NCBI GenBank assembly: GCA_033557675.1
Contig: JAWQRM010000028.1
Span: forward strand, 1-38,604
Source: Coptodactyla brooksi
Lineage: Eukaryota > Arthropoda > Insecta > Coleoptera > Scarabaeidae
Direction of reading: 5' to 3'
DNA: 38,604 nucleotides
Shown here: positions 19,318-30,147 of the stretch, one piece after another
Layout: every line of letters begins with the position of its first letter
How positions within the stretch are numbered: the first letter of the stretch is position 1
The notes under the pieces: model-generated
The model's database searches: none
What the model saw: only the letters and a program-made list of their open reading frames with translations
Told to the model about the DNA's origin: nothing
Position numbers and translations under genes: made by a program

Positions 19318-19741
19318 TTAATCCATTAAGTACCAGTGTCCTATTTATAGGGCAGTAAGAATGAATTTTCTTTCCTAATACCAAAATTTAATGTTTTAAT
19401 TTAATTTTGAGGATACAGAACTGAAACCTGAATAGAGCACTCTGTATTTTTTGTAAAGTTTTATCCACTCGCTTGTTTATAGAAAAAAGATCATTCGGCT
19501 ATAAATGACTTGTGTTTTCTTACATTGTTTACTTACAAAAATTAGTTCTCAAGAGTAATATTTTCTAATATGTGTGTGACTGTGTTGCTTCGTAAGTGTT
19601 CATGAAAGGTCGGTGTGCAGGTTATTGTATATTTATTTATTTTAATAGCCAAACGCGTAACATCAATACGTTTACATTTGTGTTTTCCTCATATGCAGTT
19701 GTATTGTGTGCAGTATTTTATAAAACTTTACTGTGTTTATG

Positions 19742-19835
19742 GTAAGTTAGCTTCCTCTCTTTACTTTTGTATTGAAGTAATTATTTATATATCGTTAGAT
19801 AGCATGCATTATCAAATTATATTCTTCTTGTATAG
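19742..19835 (+). other. Candidate 5'UTR intron of the piggyBac gene
   Basis: GTAAGT at 19742 after TTTATG is a full donor consensus. ATTCTTCTTGTATAG ends at 19835, a pyrimidine-rich tract with AG, and the transposase ATG follows immediately at 19836. The length of 94 bp is typical for an insect intron. Splicing is inferred from sequence alone. Confidence 0.45.
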
Positions 19836-22556
19836 ATGAATCGAAGAGCGGTTACATTACATGATAGAGGATACTATAAACGATCCGAAATTTATGACAG
19901 CAGAAGATGTGAATGTTACAGTTCTTGCTCCTGAACCAGATTTGTTTATTGACGAAGATGAAGCAGATGATGATATTGTAGGACTAGCGGAAATGAATGA
20001 TGAGCCCGGACAACTTGTAGTATGTTTCCTGACGACTCGCAACTGACTGAAGAAGAGACAAGAAATATTGAAGAACCCAACGAACCTGATGTTTAATGTG
20101 AGCCGGTAAGTCGAATATTCACTCTACACAAGGTAAATCTAAAGCGAAGAAAAGATGTCTTTTCGGACAAAACGTTTACCAGTTTATGCCAAACTACAAC
20201 CTGAGGGTACAGAAGCAACAATAAAAGCTGATGAATTGAACAGTTGTCATGCTAAAAAAATACTTTAAAAATTCTTGAAGAAATTTATACAAGTTACTTG
20301 AAGATATTATTGAAAATATAGTCACAGAAACTCAGGATATCATTACTCACTTTTTCAAAAACATTATTGGAGCGAACAAGAAGATCTTTGTTTAGAAATA
20401 GTAAAGAAATGCATTCCAAGAAACCAGTATTTAAAAATAAAAAGGTACATACGTTTTGCTGATAAGAATTGCATAGTAAATGTGGATAGAGGTTTTAAAG
20501 TTAGACCTTTATCAAATATATTGAATCAAAAATTCTAAAAACCAGAATTGCTCACTGGCGAAGATGAAGCAGGTGATGATATTGTAGGCCTAGCGGAAGT
20601 GAATGATTTGCCTTGACAACTTTGTAGTACAGTTTACGTTTCCTGACGGTTCACAACTGACTGAAGAAGAGTCAAGAAATATTAAAGAACCCAACGAACA
20701 TGATGTTCGTTGCGTTGCGAAAGCGAAGAAAAGACGTCTTTTTGTAGACGAAAAAACTTTTTGGACAAAATGTTTACCAATTTATGGCAAACTACAACCT
20801 GAGGGTACAGAAGCAACAATAAAAGGTGATGAATTGCACAGTTGTCATGTTAAAAAAACCACTGTAGGGATTCTTGAGGGAATTTTTACAAGTGATATTG
20901 AAAATATAGTTACAGAAGCGAGAAAATATGCATCATTCAAAAATGATCCCGCTTTTTCCGTATCATCAACTGAAATAAAAGCTCTTTTAAGAATTTTGAT
21001 TTTCTCAGGATATCATCACGTACCTTCTGAAAAAACATTGTTGGAGCGAAGATCTTTGTGTAGAACTAGTAAAGAAGTGCAAGAAGCCAGTATTTAAAAA
21101 TAAAAAGGTACATATATTTTGCTGATAACAATTGCATAGTAAATGTGGATAGAGTTTTTAAAACTAAACCTTTATCAAGTATGTTCAATCAAAAATTCTA
21201 AAAACAAGAATTGCTCACTGACATTAAGCAGATGATGATATTGTAGGACTAGCGGAAGTGAATGATGTGCCAGGACAACTTGTAATACAGTTTACGTTTC
21301 GTCACTGTTCACAACTGACTGAAGAAGAGACAAGAAATATTGAAGAATCCAACGGACCTAATATTTAGTGTGAAGCCTGTAAGTCGAATATTTATCCTAC
21401 ACAAGGTAAATCTAAAGCGAAGAAAAGATGTCTTCCTGTAGACGAAAATTCTTTTTGGACAAAATGTGTACCAGTTCATGCCAAACTACAACCTGAAGGT
21501 ATAGAAGCAACAATAAGAGCTGACGAATTGAATAGTTGTCATGTTAAAGTAACTTTGGAAATTTTTGAAGGACAAAATACGCATCATTCAAAAATGATCC
21601 CGGTTTTCCCGTATCATCAACTGAAATAAAAGCTCTTATAAGAATTCTGATTTTCTCAGGATATCATTACGTACCTTCTGAAAAATATTATTGAAACGAA
21701 GAAGAAGATCTTTGTGTAGAAATAGTAAAGAAATGTAAAGAAATAGTAAAGAAAACCTAAGAAATTAGTAAGAAACATAGTATACTATGGATTGAAACAA
21801 TTTATATGGGGAAAACCTATCCGTTTTGTGTACAAATTTTATGCTTTGTGTGGCAATAGCGGCGGTTGCTTCAAATTTGATTTGTATACTGGCAAGAATG
21901 AACGCGAAGATTTGACAGGTGCCAGAGTTGTACTCAATATGCTAAACTGTTCACTTTGACAATTTATTTACAAGCAGGAACGTACTAATTCATCTTCAAA
22001 AGTTAGTTTTTCGCGCAACAATGTGCCTGTTGCGCGAAAGAGAAAACAGACTGCAAATATCCCATAAAAGAATCAGAAATGCTTTCGAAGGAAAGTCGAA
22101 ATTCAGTTGATTACCAAATTGACAGAAACGGAGAAGTTTTATTTGTAAAATAAAACGATAATGAATGCGTGACAGTCGAAACAAATTATGATAGCATAAA
22201 TCCTTTTCCATCAGCAGATGGGACCGCAAACTAAAAGAAAAATGATTGACACCGTAACTAATGGTACTCAAAAATTATAATAAATACATGGAGAGTATAG
22301 ATGAGCACTATTGCGGTCCCCTATATAAAGTTAGGGCAGGGGGCTTGGTTATTGCTCGGAAGACCATCAACATCAGCATCTAAACTCTTTGAAGGCGTAA
22401 GATATGACAACCAAGGACATTGTATGGAAAAAAGAGACAAACAAAGGTGTTGTCAGGGTAACAATTGTAGTTCAAAGCCGCTTACATATTATATAAAATG
22501 TAATGTAACATTATGTTGCATTACATTTTCTTATGTTAGATTAGTTAGACCATGAT
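19836..22556 (+). pseudogene. piggyBac transposase, partly triplicated and broken
   Basis: The likely start is ATG 19836 (MNRRAVTLH), with a 1-nt shift into IEDTINDPKFMTAEDVNVTV. An acidic N terminus with DEADDDIVGLAEMND follows. The next part, through QLTEEE, KLQPEGTEATIK and RYIRFADKN, occurs in three tandem copies; only the middle copy (20603-21097) has a long open frame. After the third copy comes a single-copy rest: KQFIWGKPIRFVYK (about 21795), NLFTSRN around the second catalytic Asp (FDNLFTS, 21955), NKYMESIDEH around the third (22280), then RPSTSAS, GVRYDNQGH and the Cys-rich tail KQRCCQGNNC...CNVTLC. The first catalytic Asp region seems lost at a deletion before 21785. Frameshifts and stops throughout; inactive. 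Confidence 0.85.
19954..21745 (+). repeat. Tandem triplication inside the piggyBac gene
   Basis: Units start at about 19954, 20560 and 21230, at or near GAAGATGAAGCAGATGATGA. The first two end with ATTCTAAAAA plus GAATTGCTCACT; the third stops early, near 21740. Unit lengths are about 606, 670 and 510 bp, differing by internal deletions. For example, units 1 and 3 lack parts of the middle seen in unit 2. The junctions read GAATTGCTCACTG directly into the acidic GAAGATGAAGC block. The copies have diverged separately, so the triplication is not recent. Confidence 0.85.
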
Positions 22557-22962
22557 TAGTTGTATCGGGCCCTACCATATAAAATAAATTAAATTTATTT
22601 GTTAAACCTTCTTTCTTACTGAACTTTAATGAAAATGCTCCTTAAGCCACCAAACCAGAAAGAGTTTCGTCCGGTAAGTACGTACAATACATAGATAGCG
22701 CCAAGTGCCAGTGTTCCATTGATAGGACGGGTCATGACATTCCTGTAAAATATTCCATTAACAAGAAGATATTTTTTCTGTTAAATAAAGTAGTTTTTAA
22801 TCAAATGTAAAGAAATCGAAATGATTTGCTGAAAAAAAATAATTTGGTACTTAATGGGTTAATTTAGTCAACACAAAAACTAACAGAAAGTTTATATCAA
22901 AATGAAACTAGTAGGTTTTGTAGGTTCTGTGTGTTCTATGGTCCTATGGGTTCTATCGTTCT

Positions 22963-23035
22963 ATGTGTTTTGCCTTCTTGACGAACATTCGTCAAGCGAC
23001 GAGCAATAAATTCTCGTCGAGCAGATAAAACACAT
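22963..23035. other. Potential three-stem structure
   Basis: An outer stem ATGTGTTTT (22963-22971) pairs with AAAACACAT (23027-23035). Inside are two adjacent perfect hairpins: CTTGACGAACATTCGTCAAG (22977-22996) and CGACGAG...CTCGTCG (22997-23003 with 23013-23019). Together they would form a three-way junction in single-stranded DNA or RNA. It lies between the piggyBac element and the TTAA foldback element. A short degenerate GGTTCTATG-type repeat precedes it (22923-22965). No known RNA family recognised. Confidence 0.55.
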
Positions 23036-23200
23036 CGAATTAAGAATACATTTGCATATTGTCATAAAGATATAAGTATCATATAAAGTTAGCATTTCTT
23101 TTTCATTCCCTGCTTGTATACGATACTATTAGTCAGAGATTATTCGAATTTATTACAAAACTATCTTAAATAAATTGTATTATTAAGGGGTCGAAATTAA

Positions 23201-24050
23201 GGGGTCATGTCTAATTATAAAAGTTGAAAAAATCGATTTTTGGGTTTTTACATGTTCTTGAAGTACGCCATTTCAAGAATGTTTTCTGAAAATTTCACGT
23301 GTATTGGATTAAAATTGACAAAGTTATGGGATTGCGCAGTCGAAAGCAGCGCGCAGTAGCTGATACGGCGGTTTCTATTTTTTTACACGAGAGGGTAGAA
23401 AGCGTCGTAGACAGGAGAAAATTGATGCTTTGGAGGCGACTTTAACAGCAGAATGCTTACTTTATCGGCCTAGTGTAAGTTAAAAAAATTAAATTATACT
23501 GCAATGATAACTAGACTTTCGAAAAAGTCTCGTACGGTGGACACGATATCTCGAGAACCATTAAAGCAATCGGCCTAAAACTTTCTCGTACTTATTCTGT
23601 ATATGAAGGACTTGTTCGTGAACGAAGAGTTTTTTGTTTTACTGGAAACTTCTTTTATTGAAAGAAAATGAAAAATTAAGAGCCTGAGAAATTGCACTTT
23701 TGCTTAAAACGGCCCCCATCTTGTCAAACACCATTTTTTTCAAAAAATTCTTCGTTCACGAACAAGATATATTCATATTCTATCAGAATTGTTTTGGATT
23801 TTAATGTCAGATGATTTGGCTAAGAGTTTTCGTGTACACCGCACGACATCTCTGAAAAATCAGGTTTCCTTAAAGTGGCCGCAACTTCCTTAATTTACAA
23901 TATTTTTTAACTAAAAAGAATTTGAATGTTACTTAATGTATGTACTTTTAATATCAGTATTTTGTTGAAAGAAAAATAGTTTGAAAATTCTTATAAAAAT
24001 TCCCGAAAATCACTTTTGTTTTCACCTAGCACTAGGCGTGACTACAGCAC
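23201..24050 (+). repeat. Left inverted arm of the TTAA element
   Basis: Homologous to the reverse complement of 28070-28737. The segment at about 23460-23640 includes TCTCGTACGGTGGACACGAT and has no counterpart in the right arm. A second copy of the same idea appears further in (TTTCGTGTACACCGCACGAC, about 23835), so this arm carries extra internal repetition. Homology fades after TTCCCGAAAATCAC at about 24015, weakly to 24050. No coding frame. Confidence 0.75.
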
Positions 24051-25309
24051 TACAGGCTAGGGAGAATTGAAGCAATAAAAGCTTAAAAGTTACATCACAT
24101 ACATTTATAATGCTCTTTTGGGTACACATTAAGGGTGTTATTACTTCCACCTAAGTAGACTTACAGTATCTCGCTCTATCTCAAGCCATGGCTCGATCTG
24201 TCCTTTCTCTATTCCTGATACGCCAATGGTGCCTGTCCTTATATATCGAGAAATGACAGGAATCGCTTTGCACAGTTGGTAGTGCTTTATAGCAGAAAAA
24301 TCTTTCAAGTGCAATGCGTTGGCGTTACATTATTTTGTGCTTGGCAAATAGAGTTGTATTCCCGAGAAATAAAATTAAATGCAAAACAAGTAAATTGGTG
24401 CTAAATTATTGAATTATCAAACTACTTTCATCGTTAGTTATGATATTTACCTATTGTCGATAAGATAGGTTGTAAATAAACGTGAAAGTAAACAAAATTG
24501 CATACAATACGTTTTCTAGCATTTAACAAGGAAATTTTGAATAATCGCCACTTTGCTACGTAGTTCGGTGGTTGCGAATTAGCAGAACACGTTCAACACT
24601 TAGCAGTCTTTTATTTTAAAGTTTCTGGAGTTTTACGCCCATTGTTCGGGAGAATACCGACCGAAACAATACAACAATTGTCGGGGTAAGAAAACTTGAA
24701 CGTCGTTCTTAGGACAGTTAAACTTGCGCGATTGTAAAGGATATTCTTGTTTCCGGTAGGACTTGAAAGGGGAATAATGAACAAACTTATAAGTAGCACT
24801 GTTATATACGTGTAGGCAAACATCAAATTTTTATCTACTTTATAAGAAGTCCTACAGTAATCTGACTACATAGTTAGATAAAAATAGCAAGGAACTAAAT
24901 ACTTAGGTGAAAAATCCAATTTATCATATAGAATTTACTGGAGAGATGCACAATTTAGGGGTAAGGCGAAGCAGTTGTAATTCTAATCCAAGTTACGTGC
25001 AGGTTAGGCATTTGTCAGATGAAAGAGAGAAGTATTTGGAAAATGAAATCATAAAACCATCTTATAAATTATCGCTGTTTTGCATGCAATGCTTAAAGCA
25101 TGCAAACTTGTGAACGCTATATCGTTATAGTATTATATACCTAATGATATACCATCTGGATTATACACCTGTTATAACTGTGATACAAGTTAGTAATTAT
25201 TCACAAATTAAGTTATTAATAATTAATATTACGTGAGTATGACAGAAAAAACTGAACTATGAAGGTATGATTATATATTTGGGGATTCTCAAACAATCAC
25301 ATATAACGA
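24051..25309. other. Interior of the TTAA element, no recognised gene
   Basis: One plus-strand frame of 68 codons (24907-25113) includes VRHLSDEREKYLENEI; I do not recognise it. It lies 200 bp upstream of a Penelope relic and could belong to the same insertion. Otherwise AT-rich without repeats or RNA genes. Confidence 0.4.
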
Positions 25310-25545
25310 ATATGACAAGAATCTGGAGGAAAAAAGCAAATAACTAAACATTTTATTTCGAGTCTTCTAAGAGTTTTAATAAAGTTGGCATAAAACTAGT
25401 TTTTGAATCGAACAATGTATTAAAATATCGTTATATAACCAAACAAAGTAAATCATTGGAAAAATGGAATATTCCTAGTTAGTTGTAACGACTGTGATAC
25501 ATAATACGTTGGGCAAAAGAAAAGCTTTGTAAAACCTAAAAAGGA
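25310..25545 (+). pseudogene. Penelope-like relic, copy 3
   Basis: Across several frames the plus strand gives TITYNEYDKNL, FNKVGIKLVFESNNVLKY and then LVSCNDCDT and YVGQKKS. These line up with NQVGIKVAFRSNNTLKS, EISCMDCEK and YVGQTKRA of the copy at 11107-12110. So the fragment covers the end of the RT and the first half of the GIY-YIG domain. It has many stops and ends at about 25545. It is the most decayed of the three endonuclease-bearing copies and sits inside the TTAA element. Confidence 0.65.
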
Positions 25546-25799
25546 GTCCTAAAAACACGGGTAGTGGTAAAATTGTTTATCTTAATTGAAATTAAATAAA
25601 TCGATTTTAGTTATGAAATGTACTTATATTATAAAGTTGTACGCTTGACAAATAAAATCGTTTTACATAATTTAAATCTATGAATATTAATTTACGAATA
25701 TTAATTTGATATTGGCAAATAGAGAGAATATTAAAGGTGAATAGGAAGAATCCCATAGGAGTTGAAGTGAAGATATGGAAAGACGGGAGGAACACTGTA

Positions 25800-27080
25800 G
25801 GGAAATAACCAGAGATATGTAGGAAGGCCAGGGAAAGTCCTAAGAGATGAATATCGGAACTAATCTATGAACTTGCAAAAAAGAAGTACAGAAATCATAG
25901 GAAGGCACAAAAATAACAAAAATACAGGAATAAATAGAATAGCGATAGAAAAATATATTAAAAACATAATGAAATTGGACAAAACCTGAAACATGGATTA
26001 TATGAACTAATCCTGATAGCATAAAGAAAACTAGCGATGCCAAAGAGCTGGACAAATGCTACAACAATACCTACCCTGAAAATTGATATAAAATAGAATA
26101 CACCAATTATAAAAGAATGTCCTCACTGGATGTAATAAGAAAGATAATAGCGACATTCATAACTATAAGGTTAGAAGTAATGCTAGAACCTCAAATAATC
26201 TAATACAAAGCATGATTCAGAAAAGAGATGGAAACAGACTAAATCCTTACTTCGAAATAAGTTTTAATAACGAGTACAAAAGCTTTTGTACTGCCGCGAG
26301 TACAAAATTCTTACAGTTTTATTACGATCAAAATAGCTCTTTTGATAAACCTCATTTTCATGAAGTACCCCCAAAGTTGAAGATATTACTCAATATAACG
26401 CTAAAGAAGACGACAGGTATTCTTAATGTTTAGATGAGAAACATCAGAAGATTTCACCATTGGGAGCTCTAACACTGTTTAACACAATAGAGAAAATTAT
26501 CAGAGATGGTTAATAGAGCAGAGAGAGACATTTAAGGACAACACAACATGAATTAAAAATAAAGAGTGATGGAAGTGGCACATAAATATGGGCTTGCAAT
26601 ATAATTAAGATTAAAGCAAAATAATAAGAATAAAAGGAACCTAGGGCAGAGAGATATTAGTAGAAGTCAATGCAGAATAGAGAAGATGACATTTGAAGTA
26701 GTGGACGAGTTAGTCTACTTGGGAGCAAGGATAATAAGATAGGGTTATGAATGTGCTGGACAATTGAACCATCTAAATACAATTGAAACAGTTTCCAAGA
26801 ACCACAAAAATCAGACATTACAATACGACTGTTATGTACAAGGTAAGGCTGAGACGAACAGTATTGTGAGACATGGGCAGTAAATAACAGTACGCAAGAA
26901 ATATTAATAAGATGGGAGAAGGAAATATTTAGAAAAATAGTGGGACGAACGAGGGTTGAAGACGAATACGCAAGAAACTCAAATGAACACATAAGAACAT
27001 TAAAGCTCGATATGATAATAAAAACAAGAAGGCTGCAGTAGTTCTAACAGAAAAACTGGGAAAGCAGACAGATTAGAAAC
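25800..27080 (+). pseudogene. Decayed LINE fragment inside the TTAA element
   Basis: The plus strand, A-rich, gives YELILIA and MPKSWTNATTIPTLKID (25985-26090), the start of a LINE RT (family pattern I-P-x-x-W-K-x-x-x-I-x-P-I-x-K). Then MSSLDVIRKIIATFITIRLE and MLEPQII (26115-26200), matching the N-Y-R-P-I-S-L-L-x-V-x-x-K motif. Further on come FEVVDELVYLGARI (26690-26740), the post-palm motif, and WEKEIFRKIVGRTRVEDEY (26910-26970), the thumb/C-terminal motif. The catalytic palm between about 26215 and 26680 is not recognisable. Stops in all frames. The 73-codon frame at 26212-26433 has no LINE motif and may be a separate insertion. Confidence 0.65.
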
Positions 27081-27104
27081 AGAAAGAGATGAAAATAAGT
27101 TAAG

Positions 27105-27505
27105 CCTCGATAATACTATATTCTTCTTATTGGGTCTTCATTTATAGGTTAGATCTAAACTATCTAGGCCTATATGGAATTAACTAACTGATATAATATT
27201 GCGAAAGTACTTTGAGCGAATGATTATGTCAAATCAAAGAAAGTAAAAGTTACGGTACTTTATGCAATGCTAAATATCTAATAACGGATACAATTTGATT
27301 CATGAAATTCGTTATTGTTAAATTGTTAAAGTTGTCGCTAATATAGCTTCCTAATATATCCTCGATAATATAACATTCTTAGTACTGGGTGACAGTTTGT
27401 AGTTTAACTCTAAATTAACTAAACTTATTCGGAAATAGCCATCTCGAGAAAGATTTCGAAAGCACTTTGAATGAATGATTATGTCAAACTAAAGTAAGTA
27501 TGTTG
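27105..27505 (+). repeat. Two-copy tandem repeat, period 255 bp
   Basis: Copy 1 starts CCTCGATAATACTATATTCT at 27105 and copy 2 CCTCGATAATATAACATTCT at 27360. Shared endings are AAGTACTTTGAGCGAATGAT and AAGCACTTTGAATGAATGAT (27207 and 27459), each followed by TATGTCAAAYYAAAG. No coding potential. It lies just inside the right arm of the TTAA element. Confidence 0.8.
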
Positions 27506-28069
27506 TGATTTGGGTTGCCTATTAGGACAATTTAAAATGTCTAATCAACATCTAATCAATCACAATATCTTATTGTGCATGTTTCGTTTGACATTACTCA
27601 TTCTTATTAAAAATATGCTATAACGAGCTATAAAAGTGTAAGATCAAATATTTCTTATACTTTTAAAAACCAACAAAAATAAATATTTTTTGCCTATACA
27701 GCTTCTAAACAATGTAAAGTGACGTAGAATAATGCTCGTAAACACTCAATGCCTTGCGTCACTGCTTAAACTTGTAATGTAGTAAATTGTATTAGTAATG
27801 GCCGCTATATAATGCCTAGCCAACACGTGGGTTTTGTATTAGAAAAATGAAACACAATTTTACTTACTTATTTCAACATTTTACTTTACAATTTTAATTA
27901 CGAACATGCACATATACAATTATACAATCGCCATAATTAATAAAAAGAGTAAAAAGTTATTTTTCCTCGATTACGATTTTTAGGTCAAACTGTTTAACCT
28001 AAACACCACGCGGCTTTTGTTTTCTCTGTGATATCTCGATTTTAGTTCTTTTAAGCAGTCATGCTCAGG
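27506..28069. other. Interior spacer next to the right arm
   Basis: AT-rich, no frame of note. A short repeat ATCTAATCAA occurs near 27545-27560. Nothing else recognised. Confidence 0.4.
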
Positions 28070-28737
28070 TGATGGATGAAGGTGAGAGAAACGTGATTTC
28101 CGGGAATTTTTATAAGAAATAAAAATTAAGAAATAAGAAGTTCCAACTATTCTTATTTCTTAATATTTTTGTTCTTCCTTATAACAAAATATTGATATTA
28201 AAAATGCATGATATTGAACAACACTCGATGTTTTTCGTGAAAAATATTGTTAATCGTTAAGTTACGACTACTTTAAGGAAACTTGATTTTTTTCAGAGGA
28301 ATCGGGCGGTGAGCTACACGAAAGTTCCAAGCTAAATCATCTGATATCAAAATCCGAAAAGATTCTATTAGTATATGAATATATTTTGTTCGTGAACGAA
28401 GGATTTTTTGAAAAAATAATTTTCGACAAACTAGCGGACGTTTTAAGTTAAAGTGCGATTTTTCGGGTTCTTAACTTTTTGTTTTTTTTCCCTATAAAAA
28501 GCATTCTGCTGTCGAAGTCATCTCCAAAATATCAATTTTCTCCTGTGTGCGACACTTTGGAAGCTGACTTTAAGCGTGCACCTGATCTGCGCTGCTTTTG
28601 GCTGAGCAATCTCATGACTGTCAATTTTCGTCGAACTAACATGAAATTTTCAGCAAACACTTTTGAAATGGCGTACTTCAAAAATATCCAATACCCAAAA
28701 ATCGATTTTATCAAACTTTATAACAAGACATGACCCC
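28070..28737 (-). repeat. Right inverted arm of the TTAA element
   Basis: Inverted match to 23201-24050. Relative to the left arm it contains a hairpin at 28125-28164 with perfect 15-bp arms (ATTAAGAAATAAGAA and complement) and a 10-base loop, which looks like a local inverted duplication. The overlapping 84- and 60-codon frames at 28479-28733 lie entirely in the arm; the left arm has no equivalent open frame, so they are not credible genes. Confidence 0.75.
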
Positions 28738-29800
28738 TTAAGGAAAGTTTAGAAACAAGCAGAATAAATTGAAATTATTGCAAACCAAGGAAAGTCGAGA
28801 AAAAGGAAAATGGTATTACTTACTAGGAAGAAGAATTTTAAATACGAGTTTTACCGCCAAAATGTTACGAAATAAGAAGGGAACCAACTGAAAAATAAAA
28901 GAAAGAATGGGCTTTGTCCATACGTCACCATTATATTGAGCAGTTTGGAGAGTGGATCCACGCATTAAGCGAAAACAACCTGGCAACTTGTGTCATCCTG
29001 ATTTTGGGATTGGATAGTCCAGGAGAAAGAAAGTGAATTGTGTACAATAACTCAGCTAAAGAGAAGGCTTCAGTTGTCTACTTAGTAAGAAAAGGGCCTA
29101 TTAATTTTGAACTCCTTCCATTTGGTCAAATATTATCTTTTTTAAGTACAAAAGTTAGTAAGCTAGAAACCAGTTTGTAAGAAATGCAGAACTGATGAAA
29201 TTGAACGGAGAATTTTCAACTACTAATGTCATGAGATCACAAGGAATGTAGAACATGCAACCAGGTTAAAGAAAGAACAGATGATGCAATTTTTGTGACA
29301 CATCTTGACGAATGGAGCTATTTGTAGTATACTTATGCTATTAACAGCGGTTGGCATTTGTTTCCGTCCTTCCGTTTGTTTGTGGCAGCTGTTAAAAGAG
29401 TTAAGTTTTAGTTACGGTAAAAATTATAAGGCTGATACATGCTTAAAGTCCACGGGCTTATACGGGATTATAAAAAGTACAATACTATTGCTCAGGAACC
29501 GTACTTATTTTGAAACTTTCTTATTCTTTTGTTTAAAAAAATGTTTCAAAAAATTACATCACATTGAACTCTTTATATTTTGAAACTATTATCGAATACA
29601 TAGGTGCTTATTTTATTCTAAACGCTACCTAAAAAACTTCATCTAAAATGCCACAACTCTCTATGCAATGTTCATGAAATGCTTATTTTCATCCGTTCAT
29701 ATACTGATTATGATGAGATGCAACTTTTATTTCAAAAATTTTTTCTTATACATATTTTCTATTGCAAAATAGCTTTATAAAAAATATAATATATTATAAT

Positions 29801-29821
29801 GTATAATATATATATATATAT

Positions 29822-29856
<35 letters not shown>
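29801..29856. repeat. TA-rich microsatellite
   Basis: Alternating TA run interrupted by ACACACA. Confidence 0.95.
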
Positions 29857-29860
<4 letters not shown>

Positions 29861-30147
29861 TAATTTAATTTAATGTAATTAACTTTATTAATAAGTTATG
29901 GCATGTTAACTTAACATTTTAATTCAACAAAAAACCAAAATGAAAGAAAATAGTGCAGATATCACTAATACTTAATGTTCTTGAGTCTTAAGTTTTAAGG
30001 AAAAATATACTTTTCGTGTAAACCCATTACATGGTACAGTTGCATATCTGCAACCAACCGAAAAATTGAATGGGAATTTAAGAATATCTACTAAAGTTGT
30101 CTTTTCTTGCTATGTTGCATAATGGCAAGTTAAATTGTTTGACATTT

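Larger units (their letters stand above)
19318..22862 (+). mobile_element. piggyBac-type DNA transposon, TTAA-flanked
   Basis: TTAA at 19318-19321 and 22859-22862 flanks terminal inverted repeats of 14 bp: TCCATTAAGTACCA at 19322 and, inverted, CCCATTAAGTACCA ending at 22858, one mismatch. TTAA target sites are diagnostic for piggyBac among common insect elements. Just inside both ends is a subterminal motif in the same orientation, CCAGTGTCCTATTTATAGG (left) and CCAGTGTTCCATTGATAGG (right). The enclosed reading frame is a piggyBac transposase on the plus strand. At 3537 bp it is longer than the usual roughly 2.5 kb because part of the gene is triplicated. Confidence 0.88.
23197..28741. mobile_element. 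TTAA-flanked element with very long inverted arms
   Basis: TTAA at 23197-23200 and 28738-28741 flanks ends that begin GGGGTCATGTCT inverted on both sides. The arms match in inverted order for roughly 0.7-0.85 kb: shared blocks include AATCGATTTTTGGGT, GAAGTACGCCATTTCAA, GACAGGAGAAAATTGAT / CACAGGAGAAAATTGAT, CAGCAGAATGCTT, GTTCGTGAACGAAG and TTATAAAAATTCCCG. The interior, about 4 kb, contains relics of other elements and no transposase of its own that I can find. TTAA targets suggest piggyBac- or Sola-type mobilisation (family knowledge); the long arms are unusual for piggyBac. A second partial start, TTAAGGGGTC, precedes the left end at 23183. Confidence 0.75.

Noticed and set aside
19857..20042. 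61-codon minus-strand Ser-rich ORF
   Set aside because: Antisense of the acidic piggyBac N terminus.
21996..22271. 91-codon minus-strand ORF
   Set aside because: Antisense of piggyBac transposase sequence, which reads consistently on the plus strand across frameshifts.
28479..28733. 84-codon ORF as a gene
   Set aside because: It lies wholly in the right inverted arm, and the homologous left arm is not open.
23201..28737. Autonomous piggyBac on the basis of TTAA
   Set aside because: No piggyBac motif (FDN-F-T-S, Y-M-x-x-V/I-D, Cys-rich tail) was found inside; only Penelope and LINE relics are.
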